Assembly: GCA_003116975.1 (NCBI GenBank)
Contig: BGKB01000005.1
Location: 620,388-684,387, forward strand
Direction of reading: 5' to 3'
DNA from: Aurantiochytrium sp. KH105
Lineage: Eukaryota; Sar; Bigyra; Thraustochytrida; Thraustochytriidae
DNA length: 64,000 bases
Each line of letters starts with the position of its first letter. The stretch's first letter is position 1. Position numbers and translations under genes: made by a program. A model generated the notes under the pieces. That model saw only the letters and a list, made by a program, of their open reading frames with translations, searched no databases and was not told the DNA's origin. Below, piece by piece: positions 20,939 to 31,243 of this stretch.

Positions 20939-21597
20939 GATTGGTTCGTTCAATCGCTTTCCCGCGCGTCAATCTCCTGCGTGTGAGAGGCGGCTGGTTA
21001 TCCGGCAAAGCGGAAAGGTCTTCCTGGCCTGACTGGCTTCGCTCGCTTGCCTGCCTGCGAGCGCGCGCTGGAGGGGTTGAGAGCGCCATCGCGAGTGGAA
21101 GTCAGCTTGGGGCGGCGTCGCGTGCAGGCGGGCGAGGGAGAGGGGGCGACGAGAGCGGCGGCGAGTGGCTCAGTGCATGGGAAGAGACCTTGGCGTAGAG
21201 TAAGAGAGCAAGAGAGAGAGCAAGAGAGAGCGAGAGAGGCGTTCTCGGTCAACTTTTTCTTTTCTTTCCTTCTTTTCCGCCCAAAGGATCCGGTTGCAGC
21301 GATTGGAGCAAAATTCTAGACAGCACACACACATACACGCACGTCACACCAGCTTTCTTTTCTTGAGACAAAGTTGTTTAACTTTGCTCGCCAAACCCAA
21401 AGAGGAGGAACGGAGGTGGCCGGCCGGCCGGACTGTCCATCGCGAACAGTGTGTTGCTTGCAGTTCTTGGACGGACGTCGAACCAGAAATCCGCGGCGAG
21501 CCTGGTCAATCGACCTCACTCCAATCAATCCAAATCAACCCGATTCCACACGCACCAAAGAAAGGCGAGGCAGGACCTTTACGGAAGGCATTGTTGT

Positions 21598-21616
21598 AGC
21601 TAGCTAGCTAGCTAGC
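21598..21616. repeat. (TAGC)n array
   Basis: Five tandem TAGC units about 300 bases upstream of the MAPK-like start. Similar CTAGCTAGC words occur near 13005, 16677 and 26700. Confidence 0.8.
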
Positions 21617-21919
21617 GCTGTCGAGGCAAATCACTCGGGGGGAGGCGCAGCAAAATCATCTCGCAAGGACGCTTCACTTCGCACCAACCTCGCTTAGATC
21701 CGCGTCGCGTTGCGTCGCATCGCGTCGCGTCGCGTCGCGCTCGCATCTCGTTCTTCTATCGCGACGCGTGCCTACGTGGCGCACGCGAAGTCAAACACAA
21801 GGCGAGGAAAAACGCACCACGAGGGAAAACGTGTGCGACTTGCCTGGTTCATCCAAGGCGTCGCGCGGTGACAAGTAAATTGAAAAATTCGTACAGTCGC
21901 TAGCTGGGCGCGAGCCAAG

Positions 21920-23680
21920 ATGGCGCACCAGGATCAACGGCGCGCCTCGTCAAGGCAGCGTAGCAGCAATAAACAGCAGACCAAGTCCACAAGCGTAGCC
22001 ATGATGACAGAGTATGACTACAAGGTGCTGGACAAAATCGGCGAGGGCGCCTATGGCGTAGTGTATTCCGCTCAAGATCGGCGGACCGGCAAGCTGGTGG
22101 CCATCAAGAAGATTGCTGGCGCCATGGACCGCACGAACTCGTGCAAGCGCACCTTTCGCGAGCTCAAGTTCCTGACAACGCTCCAGCACGAAAACGTAAT
22201 TCCCCTGCAGCACATCATTTGCCCCACGGATGTGGCTCACGAGGCCGTGGCGCGCGCGATGGCCGAGTACTACGGCACCAGCGCGAGCGGGGAAGAAGTC
22301 GAATCTAAAGCTGGCGAAGAGGGCAAGGCGTCATCATCAGTGATGACGGGGCCGCCCGCGCCCAAGAGCACCAGCACGACGCTGTACGTGGTGCTGGACC
22401 TCATGGAAACCGATCTGACGAGCATCATCAAGTCGCCGCAGCACCTTACGAATGAGCACTGCCAGTTCTTTCTGTACCAGGTTCTGCGCGGACTCAAGTA
22501 CATTCACAGCGCCAACATTATCCACCGCGACCTCAAGCCCCGCAACTTGCTCGTGAACTCAAACTGCGACCTTCGCATTTGCGACTTTGGCCTTGCGCGC
22601 CTCGACCTCCCCGAGCTCTCGCGCAAAGACGGTGCCTGTATGTCAGACTATGTTGCGACGCGCTGGTACCGGCCGCCAGAGGTGGTCTGCGAGTCGGGCA
22701 CGTACACCAAGGCCCTGGACATGTGGGCCGCGGGTTGCATTCTCGTTGAGCTGCTGCTGCGCAAGCCGATCTTTCCGGGCGCAGATCAGTACGATTTGCT
22801 CAAGCGCATTTGTGAGGTGCTTGGACCGCCGCCCGAGTCAACGATTCGCAGCGCGCGGAGCCAAAAGCTTCAGATTTACTTGCGCAACCTTTCGTATCAG
22901 TACCCGAAGCCACTGCGCCCGCTGTCGCGTTTGCTGCAGGGTTGCTGCCCCAAGGCGGTGGATCTGGCGTCGCGGCTGCTCGTCTTTGAGCCGGAGCGCC
23001 GTCTCACGGTGGAGGAGGCGATTCGCCATCCGTACCTGGCCAGCCTGTACTGCCCCCGCGACGAGCCGACGCGCGAGAGCATTCAGGATCCGGACTTTGC
23101 CTTTGAGACGCAGCGCAATGTGCAGGTCCAGGATCTGCGTTGCATTCTGCTGCGCCACGCTGCCAAGTACTCGCGCAAGTCGCGCACCGAGCTCGAGCTC
23201 GAGCTTGAGCTCGAGGAGCAGCAGCAGGCGGAGCATGATGAGGCCAAGAGCGGCCTTGAGAGCGGCGCTCTCAAGTCGCAGTACGGTCAGCAGGAGCAGC
23301 AGCAGGTTCGCCGAGAGCGCCGGCAGCAGCAGCAGCAAGATGCCGAGGATGACGAGGCGACCGAGGAGGCCCACGCCCACAGCGCGTCGACAAGCGGTGG
23401 CAGCAGCAGCAGCACGAGCGCCGGTGCCGACGAAGGCGAAGACGACGGCGGCGACGGTCCGGAAGAAGACGGCGAAGAAGAGGAGTCCAAGGTGCGCGAG
23501 GCCTCTGCCGCGGACGCTTCCAGGGGCGCTCACTCTCAATCCAAGGCTGCTGCCGCGGCCAACGGCAAGGACGAGAAGCGCTCGCCCACGAGCGGCATGC
23601 TGCGCTCGCCGACCAGCGGCATGCAGGCGCTCGTCGATGACTTTCGCGCGCTCGGGGCCCATGCTGGCGGCGCCCGTTGA
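21920..23680 (+). CDS. MAP-kinase-like protein kinase with Ser-Asp-Tyr activation loop
   Basis: The protein is 586 residues. Kinase landmarks are the Gly loop 'IGEGAYGVV', the VAIKK lysine, catalytic 'HRDLKPRNLL', the DFG in 'ICDFGLAR', and the CMGC-type 'VATRWYRPPE'. The MAPK lip, usually Thr-x-Tyr, is Ser242-Asp243-Tyr244 here. A ~50-residue Ala/Glu/Ser-rich insert sits between the early N-lobe strands (about 100-150). The 'RAPE' motif is 'RPPE'. After the kinase domain (to about 380) the C-terminus is Gln/Glu/Ser-rich with repeated 'RSPTSGM'-like Ser-Pro sites near the end, possible MAPK substrate sites. Family role: phospho-relay kinase phosphorylating Ser/Thr-Pro sites. Whether an upstream MAPKK can phosphorylate Ser in place of Thr is open; dual-specificity MAPKKs may allow it. 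Confidence 0.88.
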   Translation: MAHQDQRRASSRQRSSNKQQTKSTSVAMMTEYDYKVLDKIGEGAYGVVYSAQDRRTGKLVAIKKIAGAMDRTNSCKRTFRELKFLTTLQHENVIPLQHIICPTDVAHEAVARAMAEYYGTSASGEEVESKAGEEGKASSSVMTGPPAPKSTSTTLYVVLDLMETDLTSIIKSPQHLTNEHCQFFLYQVLRGLKYIHSANIIHRDLKPRNLLVNSNCDLRICDFGLARLDLPELSRKDGACMSDYVATRWYRPPEVVCESGTYTKALDMWAAGCILVELLLRKPIFPGADQYDLLKRICEVLGPPPESTIRSARSQKLQIYLRNLSYQYPKPLRPLSRLLQGCCPKAVDLASRLLVFEPERRLTVEEAIRHPYLASLYCPRDEPTRESIQDPDFAFETQRNVQVQDLRCILLRHAAKYSRKSRTELELELELEEQQQAEHDEAKSGLESGALKSQYGQQEQQQVRRERRQQQQQDAEDDEATEEAHAHSASTSGGSSSSTSAGADEGEDDGGDGPEEDGEEEESKVREASAADASRGAHSQSKAAAAANGKDEKRSPTSGMLRSPTSGMQALVDDFRALGAHAGGAR

Positions 23681-26259
23681 TCCACCTGACTTCACCTACC
23701 TTCTTGCATAGGCTGCAGAAAAAGATAAGGTCACGGCCACGGACGGACGATGGTCCTGATGGCTGACGGTTGGCGCTCAAAGCTGTCGCGACAGCTCGCT
23801 GCAGCTAGCCACAGCCAGCCACGGCCACGGCCACTGCCACTGCCACTGCCATTGCCAGTTGCTGCTGCAGCTGGCTGCAAGGCGGCCCAGCTCGTCCGAG
23901 TCTCTCACGAAAAAAATACAGCAGTGGGGTCACAGTCGAACCGGCTGCCGCTGGCCAATGATCCAGCCGATGAATGAATGAACCAATCCTCCGCCACGAC
24001 CATACAACCAACCAACCAACCATACAACCAACCATACAACCAACCAAACATACAACAAGTGTATTTTCCTTCCTTTCCTGCCGCGCCTCTTGCCTTGTCT
24101 TGCCTTGCCTTGCCTTGCTTTGCCTTTTCTGGCCTTCTTTCCCTTCCCATCGAAGTTCATAGGTGGCGACCCGCCACACACAGCATCACCCTACCAGGCC
24201 GACTAGGCAGGCCTATCTATCTACGCCAAACGAGTGAGGTCAGCGAAACTTTCACTGACAGACTGTGCTTTGCTCGGGCTCAGCGCAGGCCACTCTGGTA
24301 GGGAGGGCGCTGGTGATGAGATGAATGAATGACTGGCCAAGCACAAAGCCCGCGCGCTGCCGCCACTGCCGGGGTCCGGATGGGGGAGTGGATTGGGGGG
24401 ACGGGGAGAGAATCTGGGGGGCGGGGCGGAGCGCAGCTGCAGCTGCAGCAGAGAAATCACAGCGAGGCGTCATCATTGCGGTCAGGAACGAACGGAAGAA
24501 CGAATGAACGAACGAACGAATAATGATGGTGCCGATATACTTACTTGCTTGTGACGCCGTCGTCGATGCGGGTGACTGACTACTTCTTTCTACCTAGATG
24601 CAGTAAATGCGAAGAAGTGATGGCATGGCATGGCACAGCATGGAACAGCATGGCTGGATAGGAAAGCTTTTGTTCGGGTAGATTCGCGAGGAGATGCAGC
24701 AAGCAAGCAGCAGCAGCTGCCAGCTGGCTGGTGTTTGACGTTTTGGCCATCTATTTTCTTTGGTTGTTGTTGTTGCGTGAGCCTCTGTTGCGCCTCAACT
24801 AGATCTTGCCTGAGACCACGTCGTGGTGACGTGACGAACTCGGCTTTTGGCATTCTCGACTCCTCTTTTCTCATCGCCCACATATCATCGACCAGGGAAG
24901 GGACGGCAGCGTAGGCCAAGCAAGCCCTCACAAGAACAACAAAAGTTCTCGAGTCTCGCGCGGTCCCTGACAGCCTTTCTTTCATACAAAGAGGTCCCGT
25001 CCGAGTCACGGTCGCCGTCTCCATCACGGACGGATATCTAAACTTCCTCCACTCGCATGGCCATCGATGGGCCTGGATGCTCTCGGAAGCACGAGGAACA
25101 GAAGGCAGTTAATTGCCATCTCAGCTAGCTGCCCTGCCACACCACTGGTGGTAGTATATGGCGCAGGCAGACTCGGGACGAAATGCGATGAAATGTGCCT
25201 TCGTCTTCTCCTCCCTTCCCGCATCCTCCATCCCCCACCCATGCGTCCATCCATTCATTCACTTCACTTCTCCATCTCCATCCACCCATCCATCCATCCA
25301 TTCATTTGTCACTATCTGTCCTTCCTCCTTTCCTTCCTCCTTTCCCTCCTTGCTTCCTTACTTCCTTCCTCTTTCCTTGCTTGCTGTTGCATGCTCGGCA
25401 GCGGCCACGGCGGCAGTTGGTTGGTGACTTCTTGATGTTTTTTTTTGCATTATTTGTTTCTACTATACTACACATTTTCTACAGGAAGACGGCCGGGATG
25501 ATTGGCGGCAGCGACCGCTCCGCTGTCTCCAGCCCGTGCGATAATGAGCGTCTCGATCATGGCATAGCTGCGGCGGATTTCTACAACCGCCGCCTTTGGA
25601 AATCGCGTCGCATTGATTGCATTGTGGATTGCATCGCCCGCATTGCTTGCTGTTGCTGTAGTAGACGCCGCGAACTTGAGTCTCGTGTTATCGTGCCTCA
25701 TGCGGCGCAGCTCGCATCGCGGTAGGATAGCACAGCTCAGCGTGGCAGCGGCAGCGACATGCCAACGGCGGAGCGGTCTAGGACGGCGTTGACGCGATCT
25801 TCGCGGTTTTCTTGGCTGCGCCTTCTGCGAGTTTTGCCCCGGGAATCAGCGGTCATCGACCGAAAAACTCCTCGCCCCTGAACGACGAAACACATCACGT
25901 CGGCATCAGCAGCAGCAGCAGCAGCCATGGCAGCTGTCTGGCGGCCAGCTGACTGCTGCACATCCACCACCATCCGCCTCGTGTCCTCGCGTCGCGTCGA
26001 ATGGTTCGGCCGCCAGTGGTGGCCACCGCGAACCGCCACAGCGCGTCCGTCCCTGCCGCAAGCGCATGCTTGCCAAGTCCCTGCTTGCGCGACTCGATCG
26101 TAACGTTGGCCTCACTCACTCACTCACTCTCGGTCGGGGGGTTACGCTGTACCCTTCGGCGCCATGTTGGTCCTCCCTCCGCTACGCCGCCGGGCAAGCA
26201 AGCGCTCTGCGGCTGCAGCTCTTGCTGTAGCATGCAGCAGCAGTGGCCCTGTCTCTCTC

Positions 26260-26310
26260 TCTGCTCTGCTCTGCTCTGCTCTGCTCTGCTCTGCTCTGCT
26301 CTGCTCTGCT
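26260..26310. repeat. (CTCTG)n microsatellite
   Basis: About ten CTCTG/CTGCT pentamers, followed by GTGCG pentamers to about 26325. Confidence 0.9.
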
Positions 26311-26479
26311 GTGCGGTGCGGTGCGGGCCGCTGTTCCCAGAGGGCCGGGCCGGAGAGCGCGGAGAGAGAGCGCGGGAGCGGGAGCTTGGGCCCGCTCTCC
26401 CTCCCTCCCTCCCTCCCTCCTTCGCCGCCCTCCCCTCGCCGCGGGGGTCGCGGGGGACGACGAGACGGGAGAGAAAGGG

Positions 26480-26513
26480 AGAGGAGAGGAGAGGAGAGGA
26501 GAGGAGAGGAGAG
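26480..26513. repeat. (GGAGA)n microsatellite
   Basis: About seven GGAGA pentamers, purine only on this strand. Confidence 0.9.
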
Positions 26514-27338
26514 CAGCGCGGCCAGAAAGGCAAAAGGGCAGAGGGATGGATCCTGGATCGCCTGCGGTGCGGCGGCCGCGAGAAGGATCAGGGCCGCATG
26601 GAAAGCAGGGCAGTGCAGCTGCAGAGGACGCGGGCCCGCTCTCGGGACACAGCAGCCGAGCCGTTCGATCGTTAGCTAGCAGTAGCAGTAGCTCGTTGTC
26701 TAGCTAGCTAGCTAGCTGGCAGGTGCGGCTGCGGATGCGGGCAGGCCACAGCGGCGGGCCTGCGGAACTTGGTCGCACGTGGGCGCGCGCCCGGCAAGCG
26801 AAGCTGGCTGGCGTTCAAGGTCGCGAGAAAGGAGGCTCGGCGGGCCTTGGGGCGGTTCGGATGGAATGAACGGGCCAGTGGCGATTGAAGAGGAGGAGCG
26901 GGAAGGAGCAGGGGTGAGTGCGTGTCTGAATGGAGCCTCGCCGCTCTGAAAGCGAAGACGAGGGAGGGCGCAAGAAGAAGCCGGGGGATGACGGCCACTT
27001 CGAGCAGGATAGATACCGATGGAGACACACCGCTACGTACTACTACTACATGCACAGCACAGCACAGCGCAGCGCAGTACACGCACACTCCGCACACACG
27101 TGAAAAGCCCTGCGGTTGTTGTTGTTGCCCGCTATAGTCTAGTTGGTTGGTGCCTTTTTGCCTTGAACAGTGTCGCCTTGATTATCTTTCATGTAGCCCC
27201 GCCCTGCACTACGGCGACGCACCGCGCGCGGCGAAGTGCTTGCGTGCATGCGTGCTTGCTTGCTTGCTTGCTTGCTAGCCACGCCGCCTCCGTGCGCGCC
27301 TGCCTGCTGCTGCGCTGCAGCCGCCCTGCGGCGAGCGT

Positions 27339-27369
<31 letters not shown>

Positions 27370-27529
27370 CGCGCCGCGGAGGTAAGCAAGCAGCGAGGGA
27401 GGCGGCCGCGGCGCGCTGGCTCGAGCCGCGCGAGCGGAGGCCGACGCGGCGGCCGACGCGGCGGCGAGCCCAACGACGAGGCGATTCAGCCCGCCTGCCT
27501 CGCTGCCGGCCTCCGCCCAGGTGGACGCG

Positions 27530-27531
27530 TG

Positions 27532-27574
<43 letters not shown>
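27530..27574. repeat. (TGCC)n microsatellite
   Basis: Eleven TGCC units. A shorter array of the same unit lies at about 27340-27370. Confidence 0.9.
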
Positions 27575-27575
<1 letters not shown>

Positions 27576-28053
27576 CCTCTCTCCCTTCTCGCTCGCTGCT
27601 TCTTTCCTTCCTCGCTTCTCCCTGCACCGTGCCTCCCTGCCTGCCTGCCTGCCTGCGTCCCGGTCCTCCCGCGCCCTTCTGCGCTGCGCGCGAGCTGCGA
27701 CTGCGACGCCGGCGCCCGCGAACGGACCGGCGGCGACGTCGCGGCTGGCTGATGTGAGGCGGAGGGAGCACCGCGGCCGAGGAGAGAGAGCGCAAGTGCA
27801 AGTGGCCGCTGCGCTACGCTGCCCTGCGCTACGCTGCCCTGCGCTGCGGCGGGCTCGTTGCCGGCACGGGCCGGGCTCTTCCCTTCCTGCCTGCCTGGCG
27901 GCCTCGCAGAGATGCGGAGCATGCGTGCCTTTCCTGCATTCGTGCATGCCTTCTTTCATTCTCTCCGTCTTTCTTTCTCCGCTCGAGGAGCGCTGTCTCG
28001 GCCGCTGCCCCCCTCGCGCCTCCGGCCCTCCAGGCAAACTCCCTGCTTGCGTG

Positions 28054-28100
<47 letters not shown>

Positions 28101-28101
28101 T
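28054..28101. repeat. (TTTC)n microsatellite
   Basis: About twelve TTTC units, about 410 bases upstream of the next start codon. Confidence 0.9.
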
Positions 28102-28359
28102 CCTTCCTCTCCCTTCCCATTCTTCCGCCGCTCTTCCTTCCTCCTTCCTCCTTCCTCCTTCCTCCTTCCTCCTTCCTGCTCCTCCTCTTCCGCCGCTCTC
28201 CCGGAGTCCGCCGCCGTCACGCCTCGCGTCTGTCTGTCTGTCTCTCTGTCTGTCTCTCTGTCTCTCTCTCCCTCTCTCTCTCCATCGGCGCGACGCGGCT
28301 CGAGGCGGCGCGGCGCAGCGCGGGCGGCAGAGCCCGAGCCGGAGCAGCCGCGCCTCGTG

Positions 28360-28360
<1 letters not shown>

Positions 28361-28402
<42 letters not shown>
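28361..28402. repeat. (GGCA)n microsatellite near a start codon
   Basis: About ten GGCA units, with a second short array at about 28438-28465. Both lie within 150 bases of the ATG at 28512 and are probably in the 5' UTR. Confidence 0.9.
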
Positions 28403-28511
28403 CTCGCACGCAGCACAGAAGGGCGCGGGCAGGCCGGCCGGCAGGCAGGCAGGCAGGCAGGCAGACGCGCGGGCAGCCAGCTAGCCGCACGGCGAGGCGG
28501 CAGCCGCGAGC

Positions 28512-30779
28512 ATGGGCGCGGGCGAGGAGCACGCGCACGCGCAGCAGAGCCGGAGCGAAGGGGAGGGCGCGCAGGAGCCGCCAGACCGACTGGGCCTGCT
28601 GCCGCGGCTGCGCACGCAGGGCGGCAGCGACGCCGGCCGCGACCCCGCGCACGCAGACCCGCGCGAGCCGCACCAGCAGGCGCCGCAGTCGCCCCAGCCG
28701 CACCAGCAGCAGCAGCAGCACTGGGCTCCCACCGGCGGCGAGCTGCAAAAGTACCACCCGGAGCACGCCTCGGTCAACATGGCCGACCTCGACCAACTCG
28801 AAGAGTCCAAGACCCTGGGCTCCGACGACGAAGAAGAACAACAAAACCTAGCAGTCAAAGTAGAACAAGAAGGAGAGCGCGCTGTGGTCGCAGCAACGAC
28901 CGAAGAAGAAGACGCCCTTCTCAAAACCGTAGCAACGGACACGCCCATTACGGCAACAACAGCAACAACAGCAACAACCTCCTCCTCAGCGACCGCCGCA
29001 GGCGCCAATGCCGTGCGCACACCCTCGCACGCCATCTCCTCGAGCAGGGCCCTCCGTCGGCACATCGACTCCCTGCCCGCAAACGTCATCCTTGGCCACA
29101 TTCGCGCCTCGAAAGTGCACTCGTCCTCGGTCTCGCTAGCATCCGACGCACACGTCCTGCGCGAGTCCCTCGTCTTTGCGCTCGCAGAAAGCGCCAAACT
29201 TATTCCACACCAAGAACTTGAAAACGCGCTTCTCGACATCACCGGCACCGACCCCGCAGGCATCGCCCTCGTGGCCTATCTCATGAACCCTGATGACGAA
29301 AACGCGCACTCGGACCACCGCGCGCGATCCACGAGTAGCACATACTTGCGCAGCAAATACTACCAGGCTCGCAAAAACCTCCAAGTTCCCGCGCTCGAAT
29401 CAACCATGCGCGCTCATCTCCAAAAGTCACCACCCAAGCTCGACTGCCCCGTCGTCGACAACTTTGCCGCCGAAGGAGATGGTAATGACGATGACGACGA
29501 AAAGAACAAGAAGAAAACGCTGCAAACTCCACTGCTCGAGCGCAACCAATCTCCTCGGAAGAATTTGCCCGCGGACGTTACCGCGCCGCGCGTCCAGGAC
29601 ACAGGTCGTGCGCAGTCCTCTCCCGAGTTCACCAGTGCGCCCTTGGAAGGCGTCTCGGAGGACTCGGAGCCCTTTGCACCTGCGCCTATGCCCTCCTCGG
29701 CCAATACTTCTGCCCGCTCGCTGACTTCGCCACGCCGTCGCTCCTTCTGGAGTCGCGTGTGCGCCACCTTTGGCATCGGGGACCTCGCCGATCTCGATTC
29801 CTGCGGGAGCTCGACCACGAGCTCCTCGTCCGCAGACTCGGGCAAGTCTCGCGCCACCACCAACTCGGGGGGGTCCTTTAATGCATCGTCCAGGTCTGCG
29901 CGAAGCGACCATCTCCTCGTGCATCGCAGCAGCAGCGGCGGCGCTGGCTCCGGGCGTAGGGCGCACAGTCATCACTGCCGCCGTCGCTCACGGTCTCATG
30001 AACCCTCTCATCCCCGTCGTCGCCGTGGTAGCACCTCCAGCGGTGGCAGCAGTGGCAGCCATCGCCACACGCACCATGACTGCCGTCGCACGTGCTCCGG
30101 TCATCACCAGCACCACCACCGCAGGCGTCACCATCACCATGGTCATCATAAACGGCACCACCACTACGGAAACCATCATGGTCGGAGCGGACACGGCTGC
30201 TCGCGCCGCCACAGTCGTAGTGCCCCGCGTCTCATCGATACTTCTGCTACCCATATGCGCACGACCCCGCACGGCGCGGACTCGCTCTGGAAGAAACTCG
30301 GCGCCTGGCGTCAGATCTTTGCCAAAAAGGCCGACAAGCCCGAGCTCAAGTCCATCCTCAAACACCCCTCGTGTGGCCCGTCTCGCTCCCAACGCGGCCT
30401 CCACGCACACAAAAAGAAGTCCCTCGAGTGCATCGAGGCCAAGCACGTTCACTTTGGCGTTTGCTCTGTCATTAGTGATTCTGGCGAGCTTCTCGGCTGT
30501 GTCGAGGTTGGTACTGAGGCTCCTTGCCTCAGTGCCGATCCTGTCGCGCGTGCAACTCTCCTTTGCTTTCAGCGTCCCACTGAAGATCCCGAAAAGAGTC
30601 GGGAGGTGAACGATGCTGACCAGCAAGAAGAAGATTCGCAACAATCCGAGACGTCATCGAGTGGGCATGTGTCCGTCTCGGCCACACACATCGCTTCACA
30701 GTCTGCCCCTTGCGCTGTCACCAACCTGGTGTCTACCCCACCAGCTCCTGTGCCGCACTCTGGCGTCATGGTCATCTGA
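28512..30779 (+). CDS. His-rich protein with protein phosphatase 1 docking motifs (SILK and RVxF-like)
   Basis: The protein is 755 residues and mostly disordered: Gln/His/Pro-rich start, acidic patch near 100, Thr/Ala repeat near 140-160, Ser-rich middle. A fairly ordered helical stretch lies at about 175-265 ('LPANVILGHIRASK ... LENALLDI'). A His/Arg-rich block at about 505-585 could bind metal or nucleic acid. Near 613-617 the sequence is Lys-Ser-Ile-Leu-Lys, and at about 644-649 Lys-His-Val-His-Phe-Gly. This is the SILK then RVxF order known from PP1 regulatory subunits, about 26 residues apart. I infer a PP1-targeting or inhibitory subunit. No catalytic domain is seen. The upstream leader is rich in GGCA repeats. 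Confidence 0.65.
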   Translation: MGAGEEHAHAQQSRSEGEGAQEPPDRLGLLPRLRTQGGSDAGRDPAHADPREPHQQAPQSPQPHQQQQQHWAPTGGELQKYHPEHASVNMADLDQLEESKTLGSDDEEEQQNLAVKVEQEGERAVVAATTEEEDALLKTVATDTPITATTATTATTSSSATAAGANAVRTPSHAISSSRALRRHIDSLPANVILGHIRASKVHSSSVSLASDAHVLRESLVFALAESAKLIPHQELENALLDITGTDPAGIALVAYLMNPDDENAHSDHRARSTSSTYLRSKYYQARKNLQVPALESTMRAHLQKSPPKLDCPVVDNFAAEGDGNDDDDEKNKKKTLQTPLLERNQSPRKNLPADVTAPRVQDTGRAQSSPEFTSAPLEGVSEDSEPFAPAPMPSSANTSARSLTSPRRRSFWSRVCATFGIGDLADLDSCGSSTTSSSSADSGKSRATTNSGGSFNASSRSARSDHLLVHRSSSGGAGSGRRAHSHHCRRRSRSHEPSHPRRRRGSTSSGGSSGSHRHTHHDCRRTCSGHHQHHHRRRHHHHGHHKRHHHYGNHHGRSGHGCSRRHSRSAPRLIDTSATHMRTTPHGADSLWKKLGAWRQIFAKKADKPELKSILKHPSCGPSRSQRGLHAHKKKSLECIEAKHVHFGVCSVISDSGELLGCVEVGTEAPCLSADPVARATLLCFQRPTEDPEKSREVNDADQQEEDSQQSETSSSGHVSVSATHIASQSAPCAVTNLVSTPPAPVPHSGVMVI

Positions 30780-31243
30780 AGAGGATCGCCCTCTCGCCTT
30801 GTTGCTGCATTTAGTAACACTATACCTATGTAATCTTTCCTACCCTTTGACATTGGCATGCCCTGGCAGATCATGTGGGTGGTGCTATCAAGCCAAGAGT
30901 CCTCTTACGGAGAGACTCGAAAATAAAAGCAAAGATCCTTTGTCAAGGCCATGAAAAGTAATTTATTTTTACAACCCAAACATTCATTCGTTCATTCATT
31001 CACTGTCAAAATCAACCCATCAATCACTGACGGGCAAAGAGAGGCAATTGATGTATGAAAGCACACTAGGACAAAGATCATTCACATGTGTTGTGGACGC
31101 CAGCGGCGGCGGCGGCGGCGGTGGCGGCAAGGTAAGGTCGTGACCCGAATGGATTCCGCCCTTGGAATTGAGCACCTGACCATGTGAATCGAGTATAAAA
31201 AGAAAGGAGGAGGGAATATGTGAAGAAGAGAGAGAGAGACCTA
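30780..31243. other. Noncoding region between convergent genes
   Basis: It holds the 3' ends of the His-rich protein gene and the glutamate dehydrogenase gene. A short GGC repeat is at about 31100-31123 and a GA repeat at about 31227-31239. No gene is seen. Confidence 0.5.

Larger units (their letters stand above)
19376..21919. other. Repeat-rich intergenic region between divergent LRR and MAPK genes
   Basis: About 2.5 kb. It contains 17-18-base tandem units (GAGGCCGAAACGCTTGGC) at about 19527-19595, a long CAAG array, a TAGC array, and CGTCG-type repeats at about 21703-21742. No convincing gene is seen; the open frames are repeat translations. Confidence 0.45.
23681..28511. other. Long intergenic region packed with microsatellites
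   Basis: About 4.8 kb between two plus-strand genes. Simple repeats include ACCA/TACAACC at 23996-24050, TTGCC at 24090-24125, CATC at 25275-25302, CTCTG, GGAGA, CCCT at 26397-26420, TTGC at 27255-27282, TGCC, TTTC, CCTTCCT at 28133-28178, CTGTCT at 28227-28262, and GGCA. Long open frames here, such as one covering 27019-28851, are translations of these repeats. I see nothing protein-like. The last part is the leader of the gene at 28512. Confidence 0.5.

Noticed and set aside
27019..28851. A 610-codon plus-strand frame
   Set aside because: It consists of translated CCTG/GGCA/TTTC repeats and runs through the start of the real gene at 28512 in another frame.
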